A DNA stretch of 64,000 nucleotides from an uncultured Clostridia bacterium (GCA_944386365.1 CALXAT010000005.1:1-64000), one strand, 5' to 3'. Shown: positions 53,858 through 63,761, counted from the stretch's first letter. Notes: a model not told the origin generated them from the letters alone. Translations and numbers: made by a program.

Positions 53858-54658
53858 ATGAATAGGAAAATTTTAAAAGTGTCTATAAGTCTTTTATTAG
53901 TGATAGCAATATCTATTGTTTCTTATATAGATATATATGACAAAAGAGAAATAAAAACCAATGCAACAATCAGTAATCAAAAAATAGAATGGGGAATAAA
54001 AAGAAATGATAATCATGAACAACCAGATGTCGGAAATAAAAATAAAGAATTATTAGAACAGAATAATGGAATATGTCTAGGAAATAGTGATGCCAAAACT
54101 ATTTATTTAACTTTTGATGAAGGATATGAAGCTGGGTATACAAGTCAAATTTTAAAGACCTTAAAAGAAAATGATGTAAAAGCAGCTTTCTTCTTAACAG
54201 CACATTATGTGAATACACAAGAGGATTTGGTTAGACAAATGATAGAGGAAGGACATATTATAGGAAACCATACAGTGAATCATAAAAGTATGCCTAGCTT
54301 AACAGAAGAAGAAATAAAAAAAGAAGTTATGAATTTACATCAAGGCGTGTATGAAAAATTTAATTATGAAATGAAATATATAAGACCACCAAAAGGAGAA
54401 TTTAGTGAAAAAACATTAATGATTACAAATGCATTAGGATATAAAACAGTTATGTGGTCTTTTGCATATGAAGATTGGGATGAGAAAAAACAACCAGATG
54501 AGGAAAAAGCAAAAGAAAAAATTTTGAATAATCTTCATAATGGAGAAATTATGCTATTACATGGAAATTCAAAAACTAATACAAATATTTTAGATAGTGT
54601 TATTAAAGAAGCAAAAAATAGGGGGTATGTATTTAAATCTTTAGATGAATTTCAATAG
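53858..54658 (+). CDS. pdaA: PdaA-type delta-lactam-biosynthetic deacetylase
   Basis: 266 residues: an N-terminal membrane segment, then a NodB domain with TIYLTFDEGYEAGYTSQIL (catalytic Asp; the second Asp is Glu, as in PdaA), AAFFLTAHYV, GHIIGNHTVNHKSMPSL (metal His pair), YIRPPKGEFSE and IMLLHGNSKTN. PdaA removes the acetyl group from muramic acid after CwlD acts, forming muramic-delta-lactam in spore cortex. The preceding 285 bases are AT-rich with no clear element. It is followed by yqfC, a sporulation gene. Confidence 0.92.
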   Translation: MNRKILKVSISLLLVIAISIVSYIDIYDKREIKTNATISNQKIEWGIKRNDNHEQPDVGNKNKELLEQNNGICLGNSDAKTIYLTFDEGYEAGYTSQILKTLKENDVKAAFFLTAHYVNTQEDLVRQMIEEGHIIGNHTVNHKSMPSLTEEEIKKEVMNLHQGVYEKFNYEMKYIRPPKGEFSEKTLMITNALGYKTVMWSFAYEDWDEKKQPDEEKAKEKILNNLHNGEIMLLHGNSKTNTNILDSVIKEAKNRGYVFKSLDEFQ

Positions 54659-54671
54659 TAAGAGGTGAAAT

Positions 54672-54950
54672 ATGAAAAAAAATAGAATGCGTAAAATAAA
54701 TAAAATCTTAGAAATACCCCAGGAGGTATATTCTGATGTTCCTAAGATTTCGATTATAGGATTTGATGAAATGATAATAGAAAATTATAAAGGAATTTTA
54801 GAATATGAAGCATTTTTTGTTAGAATTAGTACCTATAAAGGTGTTATTAATATTAATGGATATAATTTAAATTTAGAAACAATGACAAATGATGATATAA
54901 GGGTAACTGGGAAAATTGAGAGCTTTGATTTTGAAAGAATAACAGATTAA
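54672..54950 (+). CDS. yqfC: Sporulation protein YqfC
   Basis: 92 residues of the YabP/YqfC family: LEIPQEVYSDVPKISIIGFDEMIIENYKGILEYE in two pieces, then VINGYNLNLETMTND-like strands (INGYNLNLETMTNDD) and VTGKIESFDF. Members are mother-cell sporulation proteins under sigma-E in Bacillus. It lies 14 bases after pdaA and 15 before yqfD, the conserved yqfC-yqfD order. Confidence 0.9.
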   Translation: MKKNRMRKINKILEIPQEVYSDVPKISIIGFDEMIIENYKGILEYEAFFVRISTYKGVININGYNLNLETMTNDDIRVTGKIESFDFERITD

Positions 54951-54965
54951 TATAAGGAGAGGCAA

Positions 54966-56150
54966 ATGATAATTAAAAGAATCATAAACTACTTATATGG
55001 CTATTTAAGAATTGTAGTAGAAGGATATTATATTGAAAGATTTATAAATATATGTAGAAATAAAAAATATAATATGTGGAATATAAAAAAAGATAATGAT
55101 ATAAAGATAACATTAAATATAGAAATAAAAAATTTTAGAGAAATATGCAGAATAGCAAAAAAAACACATTGTAAAGTGGGTATAAAAGCAAAAAAGGGAT
55201 TTCCATTTCTTCTTAATAAATATAGAAAAAGGAAAATATTTGTACTATTTTTATTGATAATTGTTATAACCATATTTTTAAGTTCTAATTTTGTATGGAA
55301 TATAGAAATTATAGAAGAAGATGGATTGAAAATAGATAATATAATGGAAGATATTAATAAAGCAGGATTAAAAATTGGAACGCTGAAAGCAAATGTTGAT
55401 ACAAAGGAAATTATTAATAAAGTACGATTAGATAGAGATGATATTGCTTGGATGGGAATTGAATTAAAAGGGACAAATGCGATTGTGAAATTAGTAAAAG
55501 CGGAAAAAAAACCAGAAATTGTTGATGAAGATGAATATTGTAATATTGTTTCTAATAAAAATGGGGTTATAACTAAAATGAATGTACAAGATGGAACAGC
55601 AAATGTAAAGGTAGGAGATACTGTAAGTGAAGGAGATGTTTTAATTAATGGATGGATGGAAGGAAAATATACAGGAATTCGTTATGTTCATGCTAAAGGA
55701 GAAATAGAGGCTAGAGTTTGGTATACAAAGCATAAGACAATAGAGTATAACACTACGGAAAAACACAATACAGGAAATATGGAAACAAATTATGGAATAA
55801 AAATTAATAATTTTAAAATAAATTTTCCGAAAGGGGTTTCAAAATTTAAATTTTATGATACAATAGAAAATGAAATTAAAGTAAGGATATTTTCTAACTT
55901 TTATTTACCAATTTCTATCATAAAAACGACTAATGAAGAGTATGAAGAAGTACAAAAAACGTATTCTGCGGATGAGGCTAAAAACCTAGGGATACAAGAG
56001 ATTGAAACGGAATTGGAGAATGAAATAGAAAATAAAGAAAAGATTGTAAACAAAAATATAAATACTTATGAAAATGAAAATAGTATCGATATTTATGTTA
56101 CATATGAAGTACTTGAAAGTATAGGGACAAATGAAAAAATTGTGTTTTGA
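54966..56150 (+). CDS. yqfD: Sporulation protein YqfD
   Basis: 394 residues: N-terminal YLYGYLRIVVEGYYIERFINIC pattern in two parts, one membrane segment (about 90-110), WNIEIIEEDG, IAWMGIELKGTNAIVKLVKA and a C-terminal V-x-V-G-D-T-V-S-E-G-D-V biotinyl-like loop, all typical of YqfD/SpoIV-type proteins. It is a membrane protein needed for sporulation in Bacillus. The neighbour phoH, common in this cluster, is missing here. Confidence 0.92.
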   Translation: MIIKRIINYLYGYLRIVVEGYYIERFINICRNKKYNMWNIKKDNDIKITLNIEIKNFREICRIAKKTHCKVGIKAKKGFPFLLNKYRKRKIFVLFLLIIVITIFLSSNFVWNIEIIEEDGLKIDNIMEDINKAGLKIGTLKANVDTKEIINKVRLDRDDIAWMGIELKGTNAIVKLVKAEKKPEIVDEDEYCNIVSNKNGVITKMNVQDGTANVKVGDTVSEGDVLINGWMEGKYTGIRYVHAKGEIEARVWYTKHKTIEYNTTEKHNTGNMETNYGIKINNFKINFPKGVSKFKFYDTIENEIKVRIFSNFYLPISIIKTTNEEYEEVQKTYSADEAKNLGIQEIETELENEIENKEKIVNKNINTYENENSIDIYVTYEVLESIGTNEKIVF

Positions 56151-56163
56151 AGGGATGATATAA

Positions 56164-57378
56164 ATGGAAGAAAAAAGTTTAAGAATTACAGGCACAGATA
56201 AAACATTTTTTAATAGAATTACAAGAACATTAACAAAGATGTTAATTCCAACAAAAATTGGAATTAATGGAATGTTGATTTCTATAAAAAGAAATAATTT
56301 GCTAAAAGCATTTGAAGCATATCAAAATAGCAATGAAAATTATAATCAAAATGAAGCCGAAAAAAAATATGATACAGCATATGAAGGTTACTTAGAAGCC
56401 TTGGATAAGTATGTAATGGATTCAATTTATAAAAAAGTAAGAAATAATACGGCTTCAGATTTTGAAAAAGATGCGCTATCAAAATACTATGAAGTTACAA
56501 GTTTGAAAGAAACAGAATTTGTAGAATATAAAAATAGAAAACAGAAATATTTGTTAGAGCTAGATAATGATGGTGTTCAATTATCAGGAAAAGAAAAATT
56601 AATAACAAGATATAATGAATTTTATGTTTCTAAAATGGATATGTTATATAAATCTATTTTGAAAAACTATTCAATAAAACTTGCTGATACAACAAATGCT
56701 TATGAAACTTCAAAAGATTGGATATATACGAAGATATTTTATACATTAGAAGAATATATTCAAAATATCTTAGCATTAAAAATAAGAATTGGAAAAGATA
56801 ATGGGGTAAAAGAAATCATAAAAGATTATGAAAATTATGAAACATATACTGTAGGAAAATTAGACACAAAAGATAATATTGAAAAAAATGTTGTATTATT
56901 AAGTATTAGTAGAAAATTATTTACACATAGTTTGCCATTAATTGTTGCAATTCAATGCTATCAAAAATTATTAAAAGATGCTAGAATCTTAGTTCAAGAC
57001 ACAAAAATAGCGACAAAAAGAGAAAAAGCATATAGCATGCTTATCAATTTATTTGAAGATTATAATGTAAAATTATTATCAACAAAAGTATATTGGGATA
57101 ATGCTAAAGATAGAGAAGAATTTAAAGCTTTTTGGAACAAATACAAAGAAATATGTAAGTTAAAAGAAACCAATTTTATAGAATATGTAAGACAAAAAGA
57201 AATATTATTTATTAAAAATGATATGAAAAAGATACAAGAAGAAAATACGAAAACAGATTATAGTAAATTAATAACATATTATAAAAGAAAATTAATTGAT
57301 TATGGAGCAATGAGAGAATTAAAAAATGCTTATATATCACAAGGAAAATATACCAAAAAATTAAAGGAAGTTGCATAA
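56164..57378 (+). CDS. Unrecognised helical protein in the yqfD-ybeY gap
   Basis: 404 residues, helical and highly charged, with no membrane segment after the first 40 residues and no recognisable catalytic motif. It starts 13 bases after yqfD and ends one base before the ybeY ATG, so it is part of the same operon. In most Firmicutes phoH occupies this place, but there is no Walker motif here, so it is not PhoH. Lys-Tyr rich segments (TYYKRKLIDYGAMREL) suggest RNA or membrane-surface contact, which is only a guess. Confidence 0.6.
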   Translation: MEEKSLRITGTDKTFFNRITRTLTKMLIPTKIGINGMLISIKRNNLLKAFEAYQNSNENYNQNEAEKKYDTAYEGYLEALDKYVMDSIYKKVRNNTASDFEKDALSKYYEVTSLKETEFVEYKNRKQKYLLELDNDGVQLSGKEKLITRYNEFYVSKMDMLYKSILKNYSIKLADTTNAYETSKDWIYTKIFYTLEEYIQNILALKIRIGKDNGVKEIIKDYENYETYTVGKLDTKDNIEKNVVLLSISRKLFTHSLPLIVAIQCYQKLLKDARILVQDTKIATKREKAYSMLINLFEDYNVKLLSTKVYWDNAKDREEFKAFWNKYKEICKLKETNFIEYVRQKEILFIKNDMKKIQEENTKTDYSKLITYYKRKLIDYGAMRELKNAYISQGKYTKKLKEVA

Positions 57379-57855
57379 ATGGATAAATATGAAATCATCT
57401 ATAAAGATATGAAAGAAGTAGACAGTTATGAAGCAATTGTCAAAAAGGTTTTTGATAAGTGTTTTGAGGAAGAAAATATTCAAGATTCAAAATTATATAT
57501 TACAGTAACATTTACAAATCCAGAAAATATACAAAAAATAAATAAAGAATATAGGAATATAGATAAAGCAACAGATGTGCTTTCATTTCCTATGTTCGAA
57601 AAGGAAGAATTAGATAAAAAAATAGAAGAAAAAGATTTTTTACATGAGGATGTATTAGGAGATATTGTTATTTCCATACCAAAAGTAGAAGAACAGGCAA
57701 AGGAATATGCACATAGTTTTGAAAGAGAATTAAGCTATATGTTAGTTCATGGATTTTATCATTTAATGGGATATGATCATATAGAAGATGAGGACAAAAA
57801 AGAAATGAGGAAAAAAGAAGAAAAAGTACTTGAAGATTTACAAATATTAAGATAA
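57379..57855 (+). CDS. ybeY: rRNA maturation endoribonuclease YbeY
   Basis: 158 residues with the zinc-binding signature HGFYHLMGYDH (H-x3-H-x5-H) near the C terminus and the earlier NKEYRNIDKATDVLSFP motif. It processes 16S rRNA 3' ends and supports ribosome quality control. Its ATG directly follows the stop of the preceding gene. An N-terminal extension of about ten residues is ordinary. Confidence 0.95.
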   Translation: MDKYEIIYKDMKEVDSYEAIVKKVFDKCFEEENIQDSKLYITVTFTNPENIQKINKEYRNIDKATDVLSFPMFEKEELDKKIEEKDFLHEDVLGDIVISIPKVEEQAKEYAHSFERELSYMLVHGFYHLMGYDHIEDEDKKEMRKKEEKVLEDLQILR

Positions 57856-57880
57856 TTAGGAAAAGAGAAGGGAGATACAT

Positions 57881-58966
57881 ATGCAAAAGGGCGGCGTTAA
57901 AGTTTTAGTTATAATATTGGTTATTTTAATAATAGTAGCAGGTGTGGTATTGGCTTACAAAATTACACAAGATAAAAATAATACAGAAACAATATCAGGA
58001 GAAAGTAACAATGAATTAGTATCAACAGTAGAAGAAAAAAAAGTTCAAATATATAGTGGAAATGATAGACCAATAGCAGTTATGATTGATAACCATAGTG
58101 ATGCTTGGCCACAAGCAGGATTAAATCAAGCATATATGGTATATGAAATTATAGTAGAAGGCGGAGAAACTAGATTAATGGCACTATTTAAAGGTGTTGA
58201 TTTAGATAAAATAGGTTCAGTAAGGAGTGCAAGACATTATTTTATAGATTATGCAATGGAAAATGATGCTATATATGTACATTTTGGACAAAGTCCTCAA
58301 GCACAAAGTGATATAAAGAAATATAGTATAAATGATATTAATGGAATAGCAGAAGATGGAACAACTTTCTGGAGAGTAAAAGATAAAGTAGCACCACATA
58401 ATGCGGTTACAAGTACAGAGAAGTTATTAGAATCAGCAAAAAGTAAAAAATATAGAACAACATCAACAGAAGAAAGCGTTTTAAATTATGTAACAGATGA
58501 AGTGAATCTAGAAGATGGTCAAGCAGCCAATACGATCACAATACCACATTCAGATTTACAAACAGTAAAATATGAATACGATGAAGAAAATAAAGTATAT
58601 GTTAGATATGCAAGAGGTAAAGAACAAACAGATTGGGATACAGAGGAACCAATTACAACAAAGAATATCATCATTACTTTCTGTGATAATTATACTTTAT
58701 CAGATTCAGAAAATAAAGGAAGACAAGGATTAAGAAATATAGGAACATTTGATGGCTATTATATTACAAATGGAAAAGCCATTAAGATTCAATGTATAAA
58801 AAATGCAAGAGATGAACAAACGGTTTATCAAGATATGAATGGAAATGAAATTAAAGTAAACGATGGAAATACATTTGTTAATATATGTCCAACAAATGCA
58901 GATGTTGAAATAGAAGGATTAGAAGATACAACATCAACAACAAATACTACAAATACAATAAGATAG
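57881..58966 (+). CDS. DUF3048 (YerB-like) exported protein
   Basis: 361 residues: an N-terminal hydrophobic anchor (VKVLVIILVILIIVAGVVLAY) without lipobox Cys, then the DUF3048 domain with RPIAVMIDNHSDAWPQAGL, YEIIVEGGETRLMALF and GSVRSARHYFIDYA, and a Thr/Asn-rich tail. The function of YerB proteins is unsettled; they are surface-exposed. GAAGGGAGAT precedes the ATG. Confidence 0.88.
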   Translation: MQKGGVKVLVIILVILIIVAGVVLAYKITQDKNNTETISGESNNELVSTVEEKKVQIYSGNDRPIAVMIDNHSDAWPQAGLNQAYMVYEIIVEGGETRLMALFKGVDLDKIGSVRSARHYFIDYAMENDAIYVHFGQSPQAQSDIKKYSINDINGIAEDGTTFWRVKDKVAPHNAVTSTEKLLESAKSKKYRTTSTEESVLNYVTDEVNLEDGQAANTITIPHSDLQTVKYEYDEENKVYVRYARGKEQTDWDTEEPITTKNIIITFCDNYTLSDSENKGRQGLRNIGTFDGYYITNGKAIKIQCIKNARDEQTVYQDMNGNEIKVNDGNTFVNICPTNADVEIEGLEDTTSTTNTTNTIR

Positions 58967-58992
58967 AAAAAATCTAGAAAGGAAATGAAGCA

Positions 58993-59328
58993 ATGAATGT
59001 ATATGATACAGCCAATAGATTAGCATCAGAAATAAGACAATCTGAAGAATATATAAACTATAAAATGGCAAGAGAAGCATTGGCACTAAAGCCAGACTTA
59101 AAAAAGAAAATAGGAGAATTTGAAGCGGCAAGATATGATGCACAATTAACACAAATGCAAACAGGAAAAGAAGATGTAGAAAAAACAAATAAAATGAAGA
59201 AATTATATGCAGATTTAATACAATTAGATGATGCTAAAAAATATTTTGATACAGAAATGAAATTTAACATTGTATTAGCAGATGTTAATAGGATTATTGG
59301 AGAAGCGGTAAGAGATGTTATGCAATAA
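58993..59328 (+). CDS. ylbF: YlbF/YmcA-family protein
   Basis: 111 residues, all-helical, with VYDTANRLASEIRQSEEY at the N terminus and LKPDLKKKIGEFEAARYDAQ, the pattern of the YlbF family. In Bacillus, YlbF works with YmcA and YaaT (the Y-complex) in RNase Y-dependent mRNA processing and in competence, sporulation and biofilm control. No YmcA or YaaT is visible next to it. Confidence 0.87.
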   Translation: MNVYDTANRLASEIRQSEEYINYKMAREALALKPDLKKKIGEFEAARYDAQLTQMQTGKEDVEKTNKMKKLYADLIQLDDAKKYFDTEMKFNIVLADVNRIIGEAVRDVMQ

Positions 59329-59363
59329 ATAAAAGTAAGAATTATAAAATAAAGGAATGAAAA

Positions 59364-60053
59364 ATGGAATATTTTATAATCATCTTGTTTTTAATCGTCA
59401 TATTAGTTGTTTTAAAATATGTATTTGGTTATAACAAAAAACAAGTAGAGAAGATAGCTGAAAATAAAGCATTAGATGAAGTGGCAAAAAAATATCCTGA
59501 AAATATAGATATATGTAAAGAATATTTGAAAATGCTAAAAAATGAAAATGTACAGATAGAAGAAGATAACAATGCTACAAACTCTTTATATATAGCTATA
59601 TCTAATAAAATTATAATAGCCAATATAAAAAATAGTTATACAAGAATACAAACAATTGCACATGAATGCTTGCATTCTATTCAGAATAGAAAAGTATTAT
59701 TATTCAATTTTATATATTCTAATATATATATGCTATATTTTATAATTATTTCTATATTAGCAATATGTAAAATACTTCCTCATAAAATGGTATTTTTATC
59801 TATTTTAATAATAGGTGGTCTGCTATATTATTTTGTAAGAAGTTATTTAGAAGATGATGCGATGATTAAAGCAAGATTTTTAGCAAAAGAATATATGGAA
59901 AAGCAAAAAATATCTACACAAGAAGAAATTGATAGAATGATAAGTGCGTTTGATCAATTAAATGATATTGGCATAAGAAGTGTAAATTATTTATTACTCT
60001 TAAATATTGTAATAGAAATTCTTATATTTTGTATAATATGTATTATAAGATGA
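59364..60053 (+). CDS. Membrane protein with an HExxH zinc-peptidase motif
   Basis: 229 residues: an N-terminal membrane helix, a soluble part ending in TIAHECLHSIQNRK (HExxH, about residues 97-101), then two membrane helices, a loop with YLEDDAMIKARFLAKEY, and a C-terminal helix. The motif and a downstream acidic loop suggest a membrane zinc metallopeptidase. It resembles the neutral zinc metallopeptidase (YugP/DUF2268-like) style, where the HExxH sits between helices. Substrate unknown. Confidence 0.6.
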   Translation: MEYFIIILFLIVILVVLKYVFGYNKKQVEKIAENKALDEVAKKYPENIDICKEYLKMLKNENVQIEEDNNATNSLYIAISNKIIIANIKNSYTRIQTIAHECLHSIQNRKVLLFNFIYSNIYMLYFIIISILAICKILPHKMVFLSILIIGGLLYYFVRSYLEDDAMIKARFLAKEYMEKQKISTQEEIDRMISAFDQLNDIGIRSVNYLLLLNIVIEILIFCIICIIR

Positions 60054-60057
60054 AAAG

Positions 60058-60094
60058 GAGGGGAGCAAAAAAATATAGGTGCTTCTCTTTTTTG
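60058..60094 (+). terminator. Hairpin terminator after the HExxH gene
   Basis: GAGGGGAGCA with TGCTTCTCTT (several G-U pairs) enclosing an A-rich loop, followed by T residues. Confidence 0.65.
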
Positions 60095-60208
60095 ATATTT
60101 AAAATTCTTAGAACGATTGGTATAAAACAATAAAAAGATATTGCAATATTATGTGTTTACATATATAATATAACTATTGATATATCATATTGAAAGGATG
60201 TTTAGAAA

Positions 60209-60778
60209 ATGAATAAAACAAAAAGAAAAATTTTTGAAACATCAATGAAATTATTTGCTGAAAAAGGATATGATGCTACAAGTATTGAAGAAATTACAGC
60301 AACAGTTGGAGTGGCAAAAGGTACACTATATTATCATTTTTCAAGTAAAGAAGAAATTTTTAATTTTTTAGTAGAAGAAGGCATGAAATTATTACAAAAT
60401 AGTATAGATATAAAAACGGCCAAATATGAGAACTATATAGATAAATTAAAAGCAATTGTACTAATACAAATAAAAATTGTTATGAAGTATGAAGATTTAA
60501 TAACAATTTTATTAAGCCAATTCTGGGGAAATGAAGCTAGAAATCAAAAATGTAAAAAACATATTTATGATTACATTAAAAAGATTGAAGAAATTGTAAA
60601 AGAAGGAATTGATAAAAAACAAATAAAACAAGGAAATCCTAAAGTAATTGCTTCAGAAATATATGGATTAATATGTTCAACATTAGTATATAAATTAAGA
60701 AATGAAAAAGAAATTGATATAATGAATCTATATAAAGAATTTGAAAATACAGTAATCGAAGGATTAAAAATAAAGTAG
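60209..60778 (+). CDS. TetR-family regulator
   Basis: 189 residues: N-terminal TetR helix-turn-helix (KIFETSMKLFAEKGYDATSIEE, VAKGTLYYHFSSKEEIF) and a helical ligand-binding domain. It ends 14 bases before an acyl-CoA synthetase gene with GGGGGAT between, so it is likely co-transcribed and may control fatty-acid use, like FadR of Bacillus. Confidence 0.9.
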   Translation: MNKTKRKIFETSMKLFAEKGYDATSIEEITATVGVAKGTLYYHFSSKEEIFNFLVEEGMKLLQNSIDIKTAKYENYIDKLKAIVLIQIKIVMKYEDLITILLSQFWGNEARNQKCKKHIYDYIKKIEEIVKEGIDKKQIKQGNPKVIASEIYGLICSTLVYKLRNEKEIDIMNLYKEFENTVIEGLKIK

Positions 60779-60792
60779 ATGGGGGATATAAG

Positions 60793-62508
60793 ATGAGAAA
60801 GCCAATACATGAATTTATGGAATTTACAGATTTAAGAGATATGTTAGAAAAATCTGGAAAACTTTATGGAGATAGACCAGCATATGTTTTTAAAACAGAG
60901 GAAGAAGGAAAATTTAGAGAGATTACACATAAAGAAGTTAGAGAAGATGTAAAAGCATTAGGAACTAAATTTGTCAATATGGGATTAAAAGATAAAAGAG
61001 TAGCTGTTATTTCAGAAAATCGATATGAATGGGGAATTGTATATTTAGCTGTTGTTACAGGAACAGGTGTTATTGTTCCCTTAGATAAATCTTTACCAGA
61101 CAACGAAATAGAAAGTTTAATCATTCGTTCAGAAGTAGAAGCAATTGTGTATTCTAAAAAATATGATGAAATTATGAATCAAATAAAAAATGATGGTAAT
61201 ACAAAAGTAAAATATTTCATTTCAATGGATTTAGAAAAAGAAGAAAATGGAATATATTCTGAACATGAACTGATTAAACAAGGAAAAGAGTTGTTAGAAG
61301 CTGGTGATAGAGATTTCTTGGATGCAAAAATAGATGCGGAAAAAATGTCTATCATGTTATTTACATCAGGAACAACCGCTATGTCAAAAGCAGTTATGTT
61401 ATCACATAAAAATATTTGTGCAAATATAATGGATATTACATCTGTTATTAGAATTGATCAAAATGATAGATTTTTATCTTTTCTACCATTACATCATACA
61501 TTTGAATGTACAACAGGCTTTTTATATCCATTATCTAGAGGATCTTCAATCGCATTTTGTGAGGGTATTAGACATATAGCAGAAAATCTAAAAGAATATC
61601 AGGCAACGGTAATGGTTTCAGTTCCAATTTTATTTGAAGCAATGTACAGAAAAGTAATGAAAACAATAGAAAAGAAAGGAAAATTAAAAACTGTACAAAA
61701 AGGAATAAAGATTAGCCAATTTTTATTAAGATTTGGAATTGATATTAGAAAGAAATTATTTAAAGAAATTCATGATACTTTGGGTGGAAAAGTAAGGATA
61801 TTTGTTGCTGGAGGTGCTGCATTGGATCCAGAGGCAGAAAAAGGATTTAATGAACTAGGACTTACCATGTATCAGGGATATGGTCTAACAGAAAGCTCAC
61901 CAGTTATTGCTGCAGAAGACGATAAATATCAAAGATTAGGTTCTGTTGGAAAAGCATTTCCAAGTTTAGATGTAAAAATTGAAGACCCTAATGAAGAAGG
62001 AATAGGAGAATTATTAGCCAAAGGTCCATCTATTATGCTGGGATATTATAATAATGAAGAAGCAACTAAAGAAACAATAACAGAAGATGGTTGGTTACAC
62101 ACAGGAGATTTAGCAAAAATTGATAAAGATGGATTTATTTTTATTTCTGGAAGAAAGAAATTTGTGATTGTATTAAAAAATGGAAAAAATATTTATCCAG
62201 AAGAAATAGAAGCATTAATTAATAAAATAGAAGGCGTAAAAGAATCTTTTGTTTATGGAAAACCAGAAGATGATGGAGATTATAAAATATGTGCCAAAAT
62301 TGTTTATGATGAAGAATCAGTAGAAGAAATATTTGGAACGAAAAATCCAGAAGAATTAAAAGAAAAAATCTGGCAAGAAGTAAAAAAAGTGAATAAAACA
62401 ATGCCAGCCTATAAATATGTTAGAGAAATATCCGTAACGAATAAGGAATTAATTAAAACAACAACACAAAAGGTAAAAAGATTTGAAGAAATAAAAACAG
62501 TATTATAA
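60793..62508 (+). CDS. Long-chain fatty acid-CoA ligase-like AMP-binding enzyme
   Basis: 571 residues of the ANL superfamily: LFTSGTTAMSKAVMLSHKN (P-loop; TTA replaces TTG), YQGYGLTESSPV, GWLHTGDLAKIDKDGFIFISGRKK and a C-terminal catalytic Lys segment (IKTTTQKVKRFE). It activates a carboxylic acid, probably a fatty acid, through an acyl-AMP. The full set of motifs is retained. The neighbouring TetR gene may regulate it. Confidence 0.92.
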   Translation: MRKPIHEFMEFTDLRDMLEKSGKLYGDRPAYVFKTEEEGKFREITHKEVREDVKALGTKFVNMGLKDKRVAVISENRYEWGIVYLAVVTGTGVIVPLDKSLPDNEIESLIIRSEVEAIVYSKKYDEIMNQIKNDGNTKVKYFISMDLEKEENGIYSEHELIKQGKELLEAGDRDFLDAKIDAEKMSIMLFTSGTTAMSKAVMLSHKNICANIMDITSVIRIDQNDRFLSFLPLHHTFECTTGFLYPLSRGSSIAFCEGIRHIAENLKEYQATVMVSVPILFEAMYRKVMKTIEKKGKLKTVQKGIKISQFLLRFGIDIRKKLFKEIHDTLGGKVRIFVAGGAALDPEAEKGFNELGLTMYQGYGLTESSPVIAAEDDKYQRLGSVGKAFPSLDVKIEDPNEEGIGELLAKGPSIMLGYYNNEEATKETITEDGWLHTGDLAKIDKDGFIFISGRKKFVIVLKNGKNIYPEEIEALINKIEGVKESFVYGKPEDDGDYKICAKIVYDEESVEEIFGTKNPEELKEKIWQEVKKVNKTMPAYKYVREISVTNKELIKTTTQKVKRFEEIKTVL

Positions 62509-62541
62509 AAGTATAAAAGATATAAAAAAGATGTAAAAATA

Positions 62542-62597
62542 AGAGTAGAATTCTAAATTTTAAAAATAATAACAAAAATTCTACTCTATTTTTTTAT
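62542..62597 (+). terminator. Intrinsic terminator after the acyl-CoA ligase
   Basis: AGAGTAGAATT with AATTCTACTCT (62542-62552, 62577-62587), an A/T-rich loop and a run of T residues. Confidence 0.85.
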
Positions 62598-62714
62598 TTT
62601 AAAGGATTGACTACGGACTCCATAAGTTGGCCTATTTTGTATCAAAAATCAAAATTGTAACACAAATGTAACATTTTTGTAACCAAAACTTAAAAAAAAA
62701 ATCTTCCGTTGGTA

Positions 62715-62743
62715 TTGTAGTTTTTTGTAGGTTAATGTATAAT
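62715..62743 (+). promoter_or_regulatory. Promoter of the 62793 gene
   Basis: TTGTAG (62715-62720), a 17-base spacer and TATAAT (62738-62743), with AAGGAGG close to the ATG. Confidence 0.7.
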
Positions 62744-62792
62744 TATAATTGTAATTAAAGAAATATGCTTAAGATAAAAGGAGGTAATTTAC

Positions 62793-63647
62793 ATGTCTAA
62801 GTCTGGCATAGTAAATGTGAGAATGGTTATCACTGAGGAGAAAATATTATCAAATATAGATAAAGTACATAAACTTATTAATCCAAATAGTAAGAAACAA
62901 ATTGTACAATTAGAAGATGATTCTTATTTTAAAGATTTAATTGAATCAATAAAAACATATTTAATTGAATATCCAAAGAAAAAGAATTTTCCAATAAGTG
63001 TATATAAAGCAGCCTATGGATTAGTAGAGTATGCTACAAATCAATTTGAAGAAAACACAAAGAAAATAGAAGAGTTAATCAGACAAAGAGAACAAAATAT
63101 AGCTTTATCAGGAAAACTAAAAGAATTGGTTGAGGTAGTAGACAATAAAGAAAAAGATTGGAAAGATCAAGTTAAAAAGGCAGAAGATGAATTTCCAGAG
63201 GATATAATCGAAACATTAAATATTGTTGGAAAATCAAAAGGAAAGAAATCTCAAAACTATCAAGATGCAATGAAATTATTGAATGCAAGAGTAACAAACT
63301 TGGAGTCAAATTTACATATAGAGATTGATATGGAGAGAATAGAAGATAGATCAAAAGCTTTAAGTTATATAGGAATAGAAGTGGCTGATGCATTAAAATC
63401 TATTCCAACTCCAGTAGAAGATACAACACCAGTAGTAGAACAAGTAGAAGCAGAACAAAATGTACAACAACAAGTAAATGTAGAACAACAACAATATGAG
63501 CAATCCGTAACATTTGATGCAAAACCAAGTTTATGGCAAAGAATTAAGAATAGTAAGATAGTTAGAGCAATTAGATATATTACAAAGATAAGAATTGTTA
63601 TTCAATACCCAGCATTACCTGAAGGAAAAGGTTCTGATAATTATTAA
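62793..63647 (+). CDS. Unrecognised helical protein with Gln-rich linker
   Basis: 284 residues. Residues 1-200 are helical and charged, with coiled-coil character (ENTKKIEELIRQREQNI); 215-255 is rich in Gln and Val (VEAEQNVQQQVNVEQQQ), a flexible linker; the C-terminal 40 residues are basic and aromatic (SLWQRIKNSKIVRAIRYITK) and could be an amphipathic membrane-binding helix. No family is recognised. AAAAGGAGGTAA gives a very strong ribosome binding site, and it has its own promoter and terminator. Confidence 0.65.
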   Translation: MSKSGIVNVRMVITEEKILSNIDKVHKLINPNSKKQIVQLEDDSYFKDLIESIKTYLIEYPKKKNFPISVYKAAYGLVEYATNQFEENTKKIEELIRQREQNIALSGKLKELVEVVDNKEKDWKDQVKKAEDEFPEDIIETLNIVGKSKGKKSQNYQDAMKLLNARVTNLESNLHIEIDMERIEDRSKALSYIGIEVADALKSIPTPVEDTTPVVEQVEAEQNVQQQVNVEQQQYEQSVTFDAKPSLWQRIKNSKIVRAIRYITKIRIVIQYPALPEGKGSDNY

Positions 63648-63671
63648 TAAGAATAATAGAAAAAATCATAA

Positions 63672-63700
63672 AAAGGAGTTAGAAAAACTAACTCCTTTCG
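63672..63700 (+). terminator. Hairpin terminator before the tRNA genes
   Basis: AAAGGAGTTAG with CTAACTCCTTT (63672-63682, 63688-63698), loop AAAAA. The T tract is short. Confidence 0.75.
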
Positions 63701-63761
63701 TGATAGATGATATATATTTGTTAAGTGATAACAAGAAATTATAAGAATTTCAAAAAATCTA

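Noticed and set aside
56164..57378. PhoH in the yqfD-ybeY gap
   Set aside because: No Walker A motif or other PhoH signature is present.
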